A DNA stretch of 64,000 nt from Rhabdophis nuchalis (lineage: Eukaryota > Chordata > Lepidosauria > Squamata > Natricidae), in contig CM077647.1 in the NCBI GenBank assembly GCA_039707465.1, positions 174,833,663-174,897,662 of the forward strand, given 5' to 3'. Under the pieces are notes generated by a model. It did not search any database. It was not told the DNA's origin and saw only the letters and a program-made list of their open reading frames with translations. Of the stretch, positions 11,601-22,125 are shown in pieces. Within the stretch, counting starts at the first letter, position 1; the number at the start of each line of letters is the position of its first letter. Position numbers and translations under genes: made by a program.

Positions 11601-14600
11601 CATCATGGTTTTCCTCCTATTGAAGTTTAATATGTTTAGAGCCTGCAAAGCATGAGCCACAGCATAAACAGCATTGTAGACACTGTAGCTATGGCCAGTC
11701 ATTTCCATTTCAAATATAGGTGCAGGAAGATCCTCCAGCTTCATCTCCTGAGTGCATTTCCTACTGTGTGTTTCTTGTAATTCTGGCTTTGGAAATGAAC
11801 ACTCAAATGCTTGTTCCCAAACATTCTGGCGAAACCCATCTCTGTCGTCTGAAAGTGGATTGATGGTCTGAAGAAATTCCTTGAAACCTGCAACTGCTGT
11901 TGAATGAACAGTGAAGGAAAGAGCCCCATGGAACATCTGGAGATCCCATGCAATTTGTACACCTGAGAGTATAAAATCAATCTGTGCAGTCATGATCCAA
12001 ACCTTTCTAAATAAGGCAATTTCCTTGCTTTCAGGATCACTCATAAATGTTACAAATCTTAGCCATATAATCGTCCAGGCTTCTCCATAGAGAAGAAACA
12101 CATTGGCTTTGCTATTTATCATATTAATGGAAATAATGGAGATGGTTTGATAAAATTCTGGGAATCTTTCCAAGTGGAGTTGTTGAGCAAGCCTTTGTAT
12201 AAATGCTGAGCAGATGCCGTTCTGGAAAAGTAAGGGCTGCATTTTCTGTAAGAAATTTTCTCCATTGTGGTTATCAACAGAAAATATCCCAATCCATGTC
12301 CAGCTGAAAATATGAAGCAATTGGACAATCCCAATGTACTGCTGGTTCTCTTTGGGGACCATGAAATAAAGTGAAGAGAGCTTCCTGGTCTGAAATTCTT
12401 CCTGAGGTAATGCACCATACGTCAGCTAAAAGAAAGTCCAGTAGAATTCTGATGAGTTTTTAGTTTAAATTTAATTTTCCTATCGTGTGTTCATGTAAAA
12501 TATTTCCAGGGAATATTGCTGTCCTAGCGTTCTTTTCAGAATATAGTAACAGATTTCTTTGATTTGAAGACCACTAAGGTCCCTCCAACTCTGTTATTCT
12601 GAGGATGTTCTCATTGCATGAAAATATTTCAAACACATGATCAATTGTTTTAAAAAAGACATTCAAATCTTCTCCCAGGTATGGAATCATTCTTGATACT
12701 TACTTCCTATAACTGACAATGTAGTTTCAGGAACGAATGCTGAGTAGTAGACCTCAATTTTTACAGAACATCTTAACACAAACCTAAGCCTAATTTTTGA
12801 TGCCCATTAATTATCCAATAACAATTATGAGGTTAAGAATTTTATTCTCAACCCCTTCAGAACTTACTTGTGGAATCTTGAAGAATCCTACAATTTCAGC
12901 TATATAAAATGATGCAACAAAATCCAATCCCCCAGTAATAGCCATAAGATCCTTCTGGTTATCACACTTGTAGTTAGGGACAAATTCCTGGGATTTGAAA
13001 AGCAGGTCCAGAGTGGTGCGATAGGTCATCCTTGAATTATAATAACTGTCATAGATGTGGAACCCAAGAGTGACATTAGGTAAGATCTGGGAGTCCTCAT
13101 TGATCTCCTTCACAGCAAAAGCCAAGGCGAGGATATGCTGGTAGAATTTGATTAATACACTGCAAATGATTTAAATATCCCAGTTGAAAAAGGAAGTTGG
13201 CAAATTCTCCTAAGGTGGCATCATTTTTATATGAAAGAACAAACATTTCTTTCTCTGATGAAGGTAGGAAAGTAATAGGTTTTCTAAAATACTGAATAAT
13301 TTGTACACAGTTCAGATTTGCTTTTCTACATTATTTGCACAATTTGCAACAAATCTGTCATAAGAAATAAAGATAGTGCTTTTTTCATGGGACTCCATTT
13401 AGCTACTTAATTTCCCCCCAAAAATGGAATATAAATCCAACATGTATCAGTCATTTATTATATGGATTTGTTTTTAAGAGTGATAATACAGATTTTTTAA
13501 AGAGAACCTTCCCTTAGGCTTACTAAATGTCCTTCAAAATATGTTTTGCACCTATTCTGACCTAGGCTTCCCAAGAACATGCAGCAAATTTCTGGTCCCA
13601 GCAAACACCCCTTTTATTAATGCACTGTGAATTCTGCTCATTCACAATCAGCAAAGTCTTTCAAGGGAGGTTTAGCAGTCACAGACCTTCTCTGGCTTGG
13701 AGAACTGACAGGCTGATGTCTGCAAAACTTGACAAGGACTCTCAAAGAGTCAAAAACCAATGAAGCGAACTAATTGTCTCCTGTAAACTCCGTTTACCTT
13801 TCGCTCCTCTTTTCTTTCCTCTGGGAGTGGCCATTCATTGCCCACCTCTGGCCTTTCCCCAAAGTTGACCCCTGTTCTTTAGCTGTTCCCTTTGTTTGGC
13901 AACATGGTGCATGCACACACTGGGAACAGGTTCCAGCTATTCCTCTGGCCCACTGATGTCTGACTCCTAAGGCAGCTGATAACTGGCATATGGCTCTGTC
14001 CCACTCTCTGCCTCCGCCCTCATCAGATCCTTCCCCAGACTCCAGGACTGGCCCATGTTCCTCCCCAACCTCCTCACTGTCCGAATCTGCTGCCAGTTTT
14101 GCTGGCCACTGGGTGGCCACAGCAGCACCAAAGTTTCATACCTTATATGACAAACACTTCACTCTAAAGTATTTTTTTTTATTTTTTTATTTTATTAAAT
14201 TTATACCCCGCCCTTCTCCAAATGGACCCAGGGCGTAAAGAAAATGTTTATTCTCCCGTAACTAAAAACATTTGATAGATAGATTATATATAATGCCTAC
14301 ATTTATAATGAGAACCTTTTACTCTTACATAGCCATAGCACCTAGACTTTTTTTTTAAGAAGAAAGATATTTTCTTTTCTTAATTATTAAATATATTTCT
14401 ATGCTTTCAATGTCAAAATGGGTATGATTTTCAGTGGCTTAAATAGAAAAAAATACAGTATCAAACATATTAAATGCAAAGTGAAAACACAAGATCACTA
14501 CAACAATACAACGAGAATAAAATGACACACTACATCACCAACCATATTTCCAATGTCATAATTAGCTGCAGCCAACAGAAATTGTGTCATTTTAATGGAC

Positions 14601-16450
14601 TAATGATCTAAAATCTGACATAAGTAATGACTTAAGTTGAATCAACTACTGAACAAATTTTCAAGATACATGAACACTTCCATTATGGATTAAACATTTC
14701 AAAATGTAATGCCCTCTCTACTTAATGGCACAAAAACTTTGTGCCATTAACTTTGTTATGAAGTTATGTATAAGTGAAACTTGAAAAATTAGAATATCGT
14801 GCAAAAGTTCATTTATTTCAGTAATGCAACTTAAGAGGGGAAACCAATATATGAGCTAAGACTCATTACATCCAAAGCAAGATTTGATTTGTCATAATTG
14901 TGATGATTATGGCGTACAGCTCATGAAAACCCCAAATCCACATTCTCAGATAATTAGAATATTACATTTCATCAATAAAACAAGGAATGTACCTAGAACA
15001 ATATCGGACCTCTGAAAAGTATAATGCTTCAATTGTGGCCTTCAGGTCTTCTGCATTGTTTGGTCTCATGTCTCTCATCTCATCTCAGCTGAAGGCTGCT
15101 ATTGAAGCATCCTGGTCTTCCATAACACCTCAGCAGTGCCACAGGCTTATAGCTTCCATGCCACACTGCATTGAGGCAGTAATTGCTGCAAAAGGGGCCC
15201 AAACCAAGTACTGAGTACATATGCATGCTTATACTTTTCAGAGGTCCAATATTGTTCTATGTACAAGCTTTGTTTTATTGATTGCATGTAATATTCTAAT
15301 TTTCTGACATTGTGTATTTGGGATCCTCATGAGCTGTACACCATAATCATCACAATTATGACAAATCATGGCTTGAACTATCTTGCTTTGCATGTAATGA
15401 GTCTTAGCTCATATATTAGTTTCACCTTTTAAGTTGCATTACTGAAATAAATGAACTTTTGCACGATATTCTAATTTTTCAAGTTTTACTTGTAGAACCT
15501 AAGATGAATACAGGCACATTTATTCATTGCTGGCTGTATTTGAGGGCTAGATTCCAAGTACTAACTACAAGTGAGGCTGTTGAACAACTTCTTTAATGTA
15601 CTATGATCTTGGCATGTCAGTGTGTATTAATTTCAAGTGGAAACTGAAGTTCAGGAACATTTTGGTGTGTTAGAATGTTGATTCTAGGCATATAGTGATC
15701 GAGGGATTTAGAATTCTGTTTCTTATCTGCTAACTACTCTGTTTCACTTTCTTATGGAAAGTTATTTTCTCTCCCAGCACTTCCTTTATGTTTTTTTGAT
15801 ATCCGTTTTGTTTTGTATCAATAATTATTATCATCCTCATCCTCATCCTCCAGGTCCTTGGAAAGAACTCGATGTGTAGAAAAAAAGGCCAAATCCATCT
15901 GACTGTATGACCAACCATTTAAACAGTTGATGTCAGGCCTTGCACACCCCATATAAGCACTTACACTTATATACCGCTTCACAGTGCTTCCCAGCCCTCT
16001 CCAAGCGATTTGTAAAGTCAGCTTATTGCCCCCAACAGTATGGCTCCTCATTTTACCCACCTTGGAGGGACGGAAGGCTGAGTCAAACTTGATCCTGGTG
16101 AAATTCAATGTGCCAATTTTTAGGCAGCCAGCAGTGATCAGAAGGAGCCTGCAGTAGTGCACTCTAACCACTCTGCCACCAAGGCTCAAGCAATTTTGGG
16201 GAAACTGATATAAAATTAGAAAAAAGAATCCTTACCTCGGTGTGTCATCAGACTTTATACCAGGATGTTCATTAAAATTAATTTCATAAAGATTGTAATA
16301 GGTGAGGGACACTATCCCACCCATGACAAGGTCCCCAGGTAGGTACCACTCGTGTGGAACAGGGAAAGCATCACTCGCAGGGCAGCTCAGAGTCACTATT
16401 TTCTTCACCAGGAACATCTGGAGAAGCAATATCTTCACTCTTGAAAACAT
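7302..16450 (-). CDS. Gene B: vomeronasal type-2 receptor, complete six-exon reading frame
   Basis: Six exons (16236-16450, 12868-13159, 11562-12425, 9394-9621, 8764-8890, 7302-8191) join to an open frame of 871 codons plus stop. The order is signal peptide, Venus-flytrap domain (about residues 25-520), cysteine-rich linker ([30 protein letters not shown]) and a seven-helix domain ending [11 protein letters not shown] and TAG. Two oddities bear on function. The start codon used by its relatives is ATA here, replaced by an in-frame ATG 18 bp upstream. Three residues of a conserved loop-1 motif are missing in exon 6. Intron 1 (3.1 kb) holds a Tc1-like element and a SINE; intron 3 holds a probable solo LTR. 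Gene E is its duplicate. It is probably a real receptor, but it could be a recently damaged one. Confidence 0.85.
8561..8638 (+). repeat. CA microsatellite, gene B intron 5
   Basis: ACACAC array with a few CAAACA interruptions. Confidence 0.95.
8764..8890 (-). CDS. Gene B exon 5 (cysteine-rich linker)
   Basis: 127 bp, [11 protein letters not shown] to ISNQN plus one base; the split GAT codon is completed by exon 6. It holds six of the cysteines that couple the flytrap to the membrane domain. Confidence 0.85.
9117..9180 (+). mobile_element. CR1 3'-end fragment, gene B intron 4
   Basis: GGTTGGACTAGAAGACC to a GTATTGTATT tail. Absent from gene C intron 4, present in gene E (52401-52460). Confidence 0.7.
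9394..9621 (-). CDS. Gene B exon 4
   Basis: 228 bp, the usual V2R exon 4 size. Runs from [12 protein letters not shown] to VWNPAFNQ and covers the end of the flytrap domain. Confidence 0.88.
9932..10256 (+). mobile_element. Probable solo LTR, gene B intron 3
   Basis: A 325-bp segment beginning TGTCAGCTTG and ending GGAGCTTCACA, with AATAAA at about 10187 and flanks ATTCA/ATTTA (5-bp target duplication with one mismatch). Gene C has the empty site (near 27148). Copy in gene E at 53210-53535. Confidence 0.55.
10257..11561. other. Gene B intron 3, remainder
   Basis: AT-rich intron. A segment resembling the earlier part of the same intron recurs (TAACAGAAAAGAAAACATC-type at 9667 and 10504), suggesting an old internal duplication. 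A decayed CR1-like piece lies at about 11236-11380. Confidence 0.4.
11562..12425 (-). CDS. Gene B exon 3 (ligand-binding domain)
   Basis: 864 bp, phase 0 at both ends. The middle third is almost identical to gene E, while both ends differ strongly, which suggests gene conversion in one of the two. Confidence 0.9.
12868..13159 (-). CDS. Gene B exon 2
   Basis: 292 bp with a TTGCAG acceptor and a GTAAG donor. It encodes [17 protein letters not shown] to FFKIPQ and matches gene E exon 2 almost perfectly. Confidence 0.88.
13545..14160 (-). mobile_element. Unclassified retroelement-like segment, gene B intron 1
   Basis: On the minus strand there is an acidic frame ([12 protein letters not shown], 14120-13794) followed by an AATAAA near 13616, like the 3' end of a retroelement. 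Absent from gene C intron 1; copy in E at 56825-57425. Class uncertain. Confidence 0.35.
14170..14237 (-). mobile_element. LINE 3'-tail insertion specific to gene B
   Basis: Poly-T and TTTATTAAATTTATACCCCG, the reverse of the L2-type tail, is inserted at TAAAG. Gene E lacks it (57443). Confidence 0.6.
14773..15493. mobile_element. Tc1/mariner-like element with long inverted repeats
   Basis: Arms of about 200 bp are inverted copies (TTAGAATATCGTGCAAAAG ... its complement at 15461). The core keeps a transposase C-terminus ([26 protein letters not shown], stop at 15214). An internally deleted, non-autonomous copy. Confidence 0.75.
15951..16190 (-). mobile_element. tRNA-derived SINE, gene B intron 1
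   Basis: The minus strand starts GAGCCTTGGTGGCAGAGTGG, a tRNA box A-like head, and continues into GACTCAGCCTTCC and GGTGGGTAAAATGAGG, the body of a common squamate SINE. A TCATCC run follows its tail. Confidence 0.65.
16236..16450 (-). CDS. Gene B exon 1 (upstream alternative start)
   Basis: 215 bp from ATG 16450 ([13 protein letters not shown]). The codon at 16432-16430, which is ATG in genes A, C and D, is ATA here. The upstream ATG sits where A and D have ACA. The donor is GTAAG after 16236. Confidence 0.75.
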
Positions 16451-16509
16451 CTCTCTCTTTCTTCCTATTCTACAATAAACGTTATATTACTATAATAGCT
16501 AATCCAGTG

Positions 16510-16870
16510 ATTAATTCAAGGTTTATGTCTGAGAGTGCATCTCAATCAAAAAATCCACCATTGGGTATTGGGAGATACACGAGAGTGCAAATTTGTATCT
16601 TGAATAGCACCAGGGTTTGGACAGTTACTCTGGCAGCGGAAAACAGAGGGAGGAAATCTGTAGCAATGTCTGACACACAGCCATTATTATCCATGTGCCA
16701 ATCTCCCTGGGGTTCAAGAAACATTGATTGCTGTTGAATTGAAATAAGCCTTCTGTGCAGTCTTTGATGCTTCTGCCTAGTGTAGAAAATATGGTGATTC
16801 CTGTAGGAGATGATTACTTTGTTTTTGATGAGAGAATAACTGGCCAATGTTTAAATGCTCATTTGCTAAC
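16510..16870 (-). promoter_or_regulatory. Conserved 5' flank of gene B
   Basis: Matches the C flank closely and the A/D flank at roughly three quarters of positions. The TATA-like element is altered to GACATAAACC here. Confidence 0.33.
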
Positions 16871-17065
16871 AAAATGTACAGAGAGGAATTTGCAATACAG
16901 AATTGCTTCATTTTTGAATTGTATGTTATTTTTTTACAATGAATAATAAATGCAGTTCACTTTCCTTTGCCTAGCACTGAGATGCATTGCTATTTTGACA
17001 TCCCCTCATTTTAAGAAATTTTGTATGATTTCCTTTGAAATTCCCCTAGAAGGAGATGAAAGAAG

Positions 17066-17226
17066 AAGAAATTTTCTCCACTGTTGTTTTCAACAGCAAA
17101 AATCCTATTCCACGTCCACCTGAATTCATGAAGCAGTTGGATAATCCCAATGCACCTATAGTCCTCTTGAAATAAAATGAAGAGAGTTTACCGTTCCGAA
17201 ATTCCACTTTGTCTAATGAGCCATAT
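17066..17226 (-). pseudogene. V2R exon 3 relic upstream of gene B
   Basis: About 160 bp match the first part of V2R exon 3 (IGIIQLLHEF-like frame, then a truncated GEN-F region). The downstream part is lost into unrelated sequence and the upstream end is cut by a CR1, 15 or so bases inside the exon. Confidence 0.75.
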
Positions 17227-17282
17227 ATAGAATAGAATAGAATAGAATAGAATAGAATAGAATAGAATAGAATAGAATAGAA
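17226..17282 (+). repeat. AATAG pentanucleotide array
   Basis: About 11 units at the 3' end of a minus-strand CR1. Confidence 0.95.
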
Positions 17283-18115
17283 GGGACTTTGGACCAAACA
17301 CCCATTGCTTCTTGTTCCACCCTCAGGTGCTTTGGAGAATAGTTTGACTCCCTCTTTGTAGCAGCCCCTGAGATATTGGAACACTGCTGTTATGTCTGCC
17401 CTAGCCTTCTCTTCATTAAATGAGAGATATCCAGTTTCACAACTGTTCTTCATATGTTTTAGACCGGGGTCCCCAACCCCCGGGCCGCGGACTGGTGCCA
17501 GTCCGTGGCTTGATAGGAACCGGGCCGCAGGGCCAGAGAGGAGGAGGAGGGGTCAGCCCCCTGGGCAGAGCACGCACCGGATTCGGGAGAGCGCAGGCAT
17601 GGCCGTTCGCACCGTTGGAGGCCCTAGAGGGCCGAGTGAGCCGACTCCCCCCCCGCATGTGCATGTGCTGCCTGTTCCCCCTCCCACCCCGCCCCTCCTC
17701 TAAGCCAGCTGGTCCGCAGAGTTGTCTTTAAAATGAAACTGGTCCCTGGTGCAAAAAAGGTTGGGGACCCCTGTTTTAGACCGCAGTCCCCTAATCATCT
17801 TTCTTGTTCTTCTCTGCACTCTTTCTAGAGTCTCCCCATATTTTTTTACATTGTGGTGACCAAAACTGAATGCTGTATTCCAAGTGTGGCCTTGCCACGG
17901 CATTATAAAGTGGTATTAACACTTCACATGATCTTGATTCTATCCTTCTGATTATGCAGCCTGGAACTGTGCTGGCTTTTTTGTCAACTGCTGCACACGG
18001 CTGGCTCCTATTTAAATGGTTGTCCACTAGGATTCCAAGATCCATCTCAGAGTTGTTGAGCAAAGTACCACTTATACTGTATTTGTGCAATTGCTTTCCA
18101 TAAATGTAGAAGCTT
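17283..18115 (-). mobile_element. CR1 LINE interrupted by a hAT element (upstream of B)
   Basis: Minus-strand CR1 reverse-transcriptase tail (LLNNSEMDLGILVDNHLNRSQ, 18090-17791; AVFQYLRGCYKEGVKLFSKA), split at 17465 by a hAT insertion. Confidence 0.8.
17465..17773. mobile_element. Non-autonomous hAT element, one internal unit
   Basis: Ends CGGGGTCCCCAACC and GGTTGGGGACCCCTG are inverted repeats, flanked by the 8-bp duplication TTTTAGAC. It holds a single GC-rich unit (GAGGGCCGAGTGAGCCGACT). Confidence 0.85.
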
Positions 18116-18480
18116 ATATTTTTATGTGAGCTAAAAGACAGTCCAGGAGTATATTGTTGAGTCTTTTGATGAAATTTAATTCTCTTATCCTGTTTTCATA
18201 TGAAATATATCCAAGGAAGGATTTATCTTCCTGAAATTCTTCTAAACATTAAAATGAAAAGGAATTTCTTGGAATTATTTCAAACTCAAATGATGATTTT
18301 TTTTTTCATAGACGTAAAAGGTTGAAATCTTCCGTCCAGTAAGGAATGCCTATGAATACTTACTTCCTGTATTTGGCATTATACTTTGAAAATTATGGTG
18401 AGACAGCTTAAGCCAGGCCGAAGATCTTCAAATTGTATAGGCCCACATTGCAGCAAATTCATTTAAAGACACGCTTTGAA
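18116..18480 (-). pseudogene. V2R intron 2 relic beyond the CR1
   Basis: After the CR1/hAT block, sequence similar to intron 2 of genes B/C resumes (the TGAGCTAAAAGACAGTCC segment, then a TACTTACTTCCT segment), showing that one V2R locus was split by the insertion. Confidence 0.6.
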
Positions 18481-18539
18481 ATTCTTGCTGATTTTCTTTT
18501 CTCTGATAGCCATGCCAAGCCATGATGCCTTTTTGTTTA

Positions 18540-19240
18540 TTTTTATTTTATTTATTAATTTATTTATTATTCATTTATTTGTCAAGCATGAATCAGATAA
18601 CAGATATAAGCATAAACATGATTATGGATACATGAAATGGATACAAATGCAAGGGAATATTTGGGCAGGGATGGTAGGCCCTTTGGTGCGGTTATGCAAG
18701 ACCCTTACAGACCTCTTGGGAATGGGGGTGAGGTCAACAATAGACAGTTTCAGGTTAAAGTAATGGGGTTTGGGGGAATAAACCAAAGAATCAGGGAGAG
18801 CATTCTAGGCATTGACCACTCTGTTGCTGAAGTCGTATTTTAGGCAATTGAGTTTGGAGTAGTTTACCATTAGTTTGTATCTATTGCATGCTCGTGTATT
18901 CTTGTGATTGAAGATGAAATATTCATTTGACAGGCAGGACATTGTAGCAGATAATTTTTATGTACTACGCTTAGGTCAGACCGAAGGTGGCATAGTTCTA
19001 AGTTGTCTAAGCCCAAAATTTCAAGCCTGGTGGTATAAGATATTCTATTGCGAGCGGAGGAGTGGAGGACTCTTGTCATGAAATATCTCTGGCCTTTCTC
19101 AATTGTATTAATGCAGTGCCGGTTCCAGACAGATGAGCTCTATTCCTTTGCAACATCGATTCTAGTAGTGAGGCTGCTGCTGGTATCAGAGGAGCAAAGG
19201 GTGCAGGTTGCATCAAATTCTGCATTTGTTTTATAGTTGG
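18540..19240 (-). mobile_element. LINE 3' fragment between B and C
   Basis: A minus-strand frame (MTRVLHSSARNRISYTTRLEILG, 19079-18870) and the flanking sequence relate it to the plus-strand fragment at 2018-2398. A CR1/Rex-like family is tentative. Confidence 0.5.
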
Positions 19241-19403
19241 AGTGCTGCAAAGTTGCATAAATTGCACACATAGTGCAGGAGAGTCTCCACTGTTGTGTGG
19301 TCAGACACTGCTTCTGCGTGTAGGTCAGATATGATGCTGGTTGTTTCCACTGCTCCCCAGAAAATTTTTTGGAGTGGAAATCAATGTCAGGCAGAACACC
19401 CCC

Positions 19404-19405
<2 letters not shown>

Positions 19406-19456
<51 letters not shown>
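19406..19456 (+). repeat. CA microsatellite between B and C
   Basis: About 25 CA units; see the possible exon 5 relic at 19683. Confidence 0.95.
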
Positions 19457-19459
<3 letters not shown>

Positions 19460-19682
19460 AAATTCAACTAACCTGATTTATTATCTTTTAAAAAATGGAG
19501 ATAAATGTAACAAGATTTACAAACTCAACCCATTTTTAATTTGAAACAAATCCAATGTTGATATCCCATTATGCACTGTAGCATTTAATAGTATAAAAAT
19601 GATGAACATGTCTCTGCAAACATTGAACATCATTTGAGCCAATATCTGAAATACCCTAACAGTGAATAAGATTACAAGCAAA

Positions 19683-19725
19683 ACAGTCAGCAGAATTGAT
19701 CCCGCTCAATCCCTCAGTTCCAGAG
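19683..19725 (-). pseudogene. Possible V2R exon 5 relic
   Basis: About 40 bp resemble exon 5 (ACAGTCAGCAGAATTGATCC against its counterpart in B), some 230 bp from a CA array as in real intron 5. Too short and decayed to be certain. Confidence 0.3.
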
Positions 19726-20128
19726 GGGCTTAATTGGAGTGGGCTATAGTAGAAAGCAGGGGCTTTGTTCTTAGTTGTTTTCTTTTAAGAGTGACATGTT
19801 TTCATCGGTCTTGTTTTTTGGATACATATATGTAAGCTGGTTTTTTTTTTTTAATGGAAGCTGTTTGTTCCCTAATGTGTTTCAGCATATTGGTTTTCTG
19901 GCTAGAACCATGTTGCTTGTATCTTTACAATTTATATTGTTTTATATGTTTCCCAGTATAATTTGATCACTTATTAGTAAGCTATGACTATCACTAAGTG
20001 TTGTATCTTATGATGGATGTATTCTATTTTAGAATAGATGTTTTAGAATAGATGGATGTATTCTATTTTTTATTGTACACTGAGAGCATATGCACCAAAG
20101 GCTAATTCCTTGTGTGTCCAATCATACC

Positions 20129-20310
20129 ACTGGAGGCCAAGATGGAGAAGACCTCCACAGCTACCATGGCTTTTCCTTTTGTGCTCAGATAGGCTGGAAA
20201 GAAGGAGATCCAAACACTGCAAAAGGCCAACATGCTGAAGGTGATGAACTTGGCTTTGTTAAAGCTGTCAGGTAATTTACGGGCAAGGAAAGCCACAATG
20301 AAGCTGGCAA
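20129..20310 (-). pseudogene. Isolated V2R exon 6 fragment (helices 5-7 region)
   Basis: About 180 bp nearly identical to exon 6 ([18 protein letters not shown] to [10 protein letters not shown]). Both ends stop abruptly, and both flanks carry a TGTGTCCAATCA motif. No other exon of the same gene lies in order nearby. Confidence 0.8.
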
Positions 20311-20524
20311 ATGCCTTCTGTGTCCAATCACACTTGTGTGTCCAATCACACCACTGTGGTGTGATTGCAAATGGCTCCTCTCAGTCACTGCTTTGGATAC
20401 CGTTGCTCAGTTGGTCCTCTGTGCTACTCTCACTTCTAGACTACTATGCTGCTCTTAGTCTTCTTCGTGTGTTTCGTTAAGCAGCTCAGAGACAGAGAAA
20501 GTGATTGGGTGGCATTCTCTTAAA

Positions 20525-21130
20525 TGAATAAATTGGTAAGGTGCACTCGAAAGCTACAGCTAGTCCAGAATGCAGCCGCGCGGGTGATTACAGGAGCCCC
20601 TAGATGCTCCCACATAACACCACTCCTTCGGGTGCGCTTCAAGGTGTTGACGACCATCTTTAAAGCGCTCATGGCTCGGGACCTAGTTATATGCGAGACC
20701 GCCTCCTGCCCCATACATCCCTTCGTCCGATCCGCTCCCACAGAGAGGGACTTCTCAGGGTGCCGTTGGCCGGGCAATGCCGGTTGGCGACACCCAGGGG
20801 AAGGGCCTTCTCTGTGGCGGGCCCTACCCTTTGGAACGACCTACCCCCAGAATTACGAACTATCTCTTACCTCCGCCTCTTCCGCCAATGTCTAAAGACA
20901 TACCTTTTCCATCAAGCCGGCCTAGCGTAACTTCCGTTGGGACTATTATTAGACAGTTTTAAATTTGGGGATTTTAAATTGATTTTAGCACAGGGGAAAT
21001 TTAATAGTTTTTTAAATTTTATATTTTGTCTATATTTGTATGTTTTAATTTCCTGTGTGCCGCCCTGGGTCCTTTTTGGAGAAGGGCGGGGTATAAATAC
21101 GAATAAAATAAAAATAAATAAATAAATAAA
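20525..21130 (+). mobile_element. L2/CR1-clade LINE 3' end
   Basis: Reverse-transcriptase tail (LVQNAAARVITGAPRCSHITP; CRLATPRGRAFSV), 3' GGAGAAGGGCGGGGTATAAA and an AAATA tail. It is flanked by the 12-bp duplication CATTCTCTTAAA. Confidence 0.85.
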
Positions 21131-21255
21131 CATTCTCTTAAACAAATAAATGCAAAGCCCTCCAACGTGTTATATTTTTCTGGTTGTAAGAAGCACCTGA
21201 TTATAAGACGCAGCTAAATTTAGAAGAGGAAAACAACAAAAAAAGTTTTTGATCT

Positions 21256-22125
21256 CCCACTTGCTGCAGTTTGTCTCCCAATTGATATCAGAGTAGTTAA
21301 AGTCTCCCATTACCACTGTGATATGTTCTACATACATTTATTAATTGATAATTCTGATCACCATACCTTCAGAAGGATATTATGGAAATGGAAAAGGTGC
21401 AGAGGAGGGCAACCAGAATGATTAGGGGGCTGGAACACTTTCCTTACCATCTGAGGCTGCAATGGCTGGGCCTCTTCACTCTAGAACGACGGCACCTGAG
21501 AGGTGACCTACTTGAAGTCTATAAAATCATGCACGGTGTGGACAAAGTAGAAAAGGAAAAACTGTTTTCCCTATTGCACAACACTACAACTAGGGGGCAC
21601 TCCATGAAACTTTTGGAAGCTAGACCTCAAACAAATAAGAAGAAGTACTTTTTCACCCAGAGGATCACTGGTCTATGGAACTCCCTGCCAGAAGAAGTGG
21701 TGACAGCTGTCAGCCTCGACACCTTCAAGAAAGGATTAGACGAGTTCATGGAGAACAAGGGTATCCATGGCTATCATTATGGATGCCTAAGGACACCCTC
21801 CGGGTTGGAGAGATAGGCAGGATATCTCTCAATGCCATTTGCAGGGAATCATAGGCAGGTGAAGACATCTGCTTGGGAAGACCCTGAAGCAAATAGGGAG
21901 CCACTGAGTGAGACAGAATGCTGGACTAGATGGGCTGTGGCCTGTTCCAGCAAGTCTATTCTTATGTTCTTATGATTAGCAAAGAGTTCATCTATTTCTT
22001 CTGCTTGTTTGGATGCCCTGTAGTATATGCCTATATCAATGTCATTTTCCCATTTTATATTGACCCGTATGCATTCTAGGAGGTTGTCATCCTGGGTTTT
22101 ATGTATTTCTATAGAGATGTAGTAA
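21256..22125 (-). mobile_element. CR1-type endonuclease remnant, split
   Basis: The minus strand reads MGDFNYSDINWE (about 21340-21256), and after an interruption continues with DNLLECIRVNIKWENDIDIG (about 22125-21980). This is a LINE apurinic-type endonuclease domain. Confidence 0.6.
21365..21978 (+). mobile_element. CR1 LINE 3' end (second subfamily)
   Basis: Frame VQRRATRMIRGLEH ... GLWNSLPEEVVTAVSLDTFK to 21816, then TGGACTAGATGGGC and ATTCTTATGTTCTTATG, a typical CR1 terminus. Inserted into the endonuclease remnant. Confidence 0.85.

Noticed and set aside
16541..16960. Possible additional first exon between gene B exon 1 and the relic
   Set aside because: Similarity to the A, C and D flanks is at DNA level only; no shared open frame or splice site was found.
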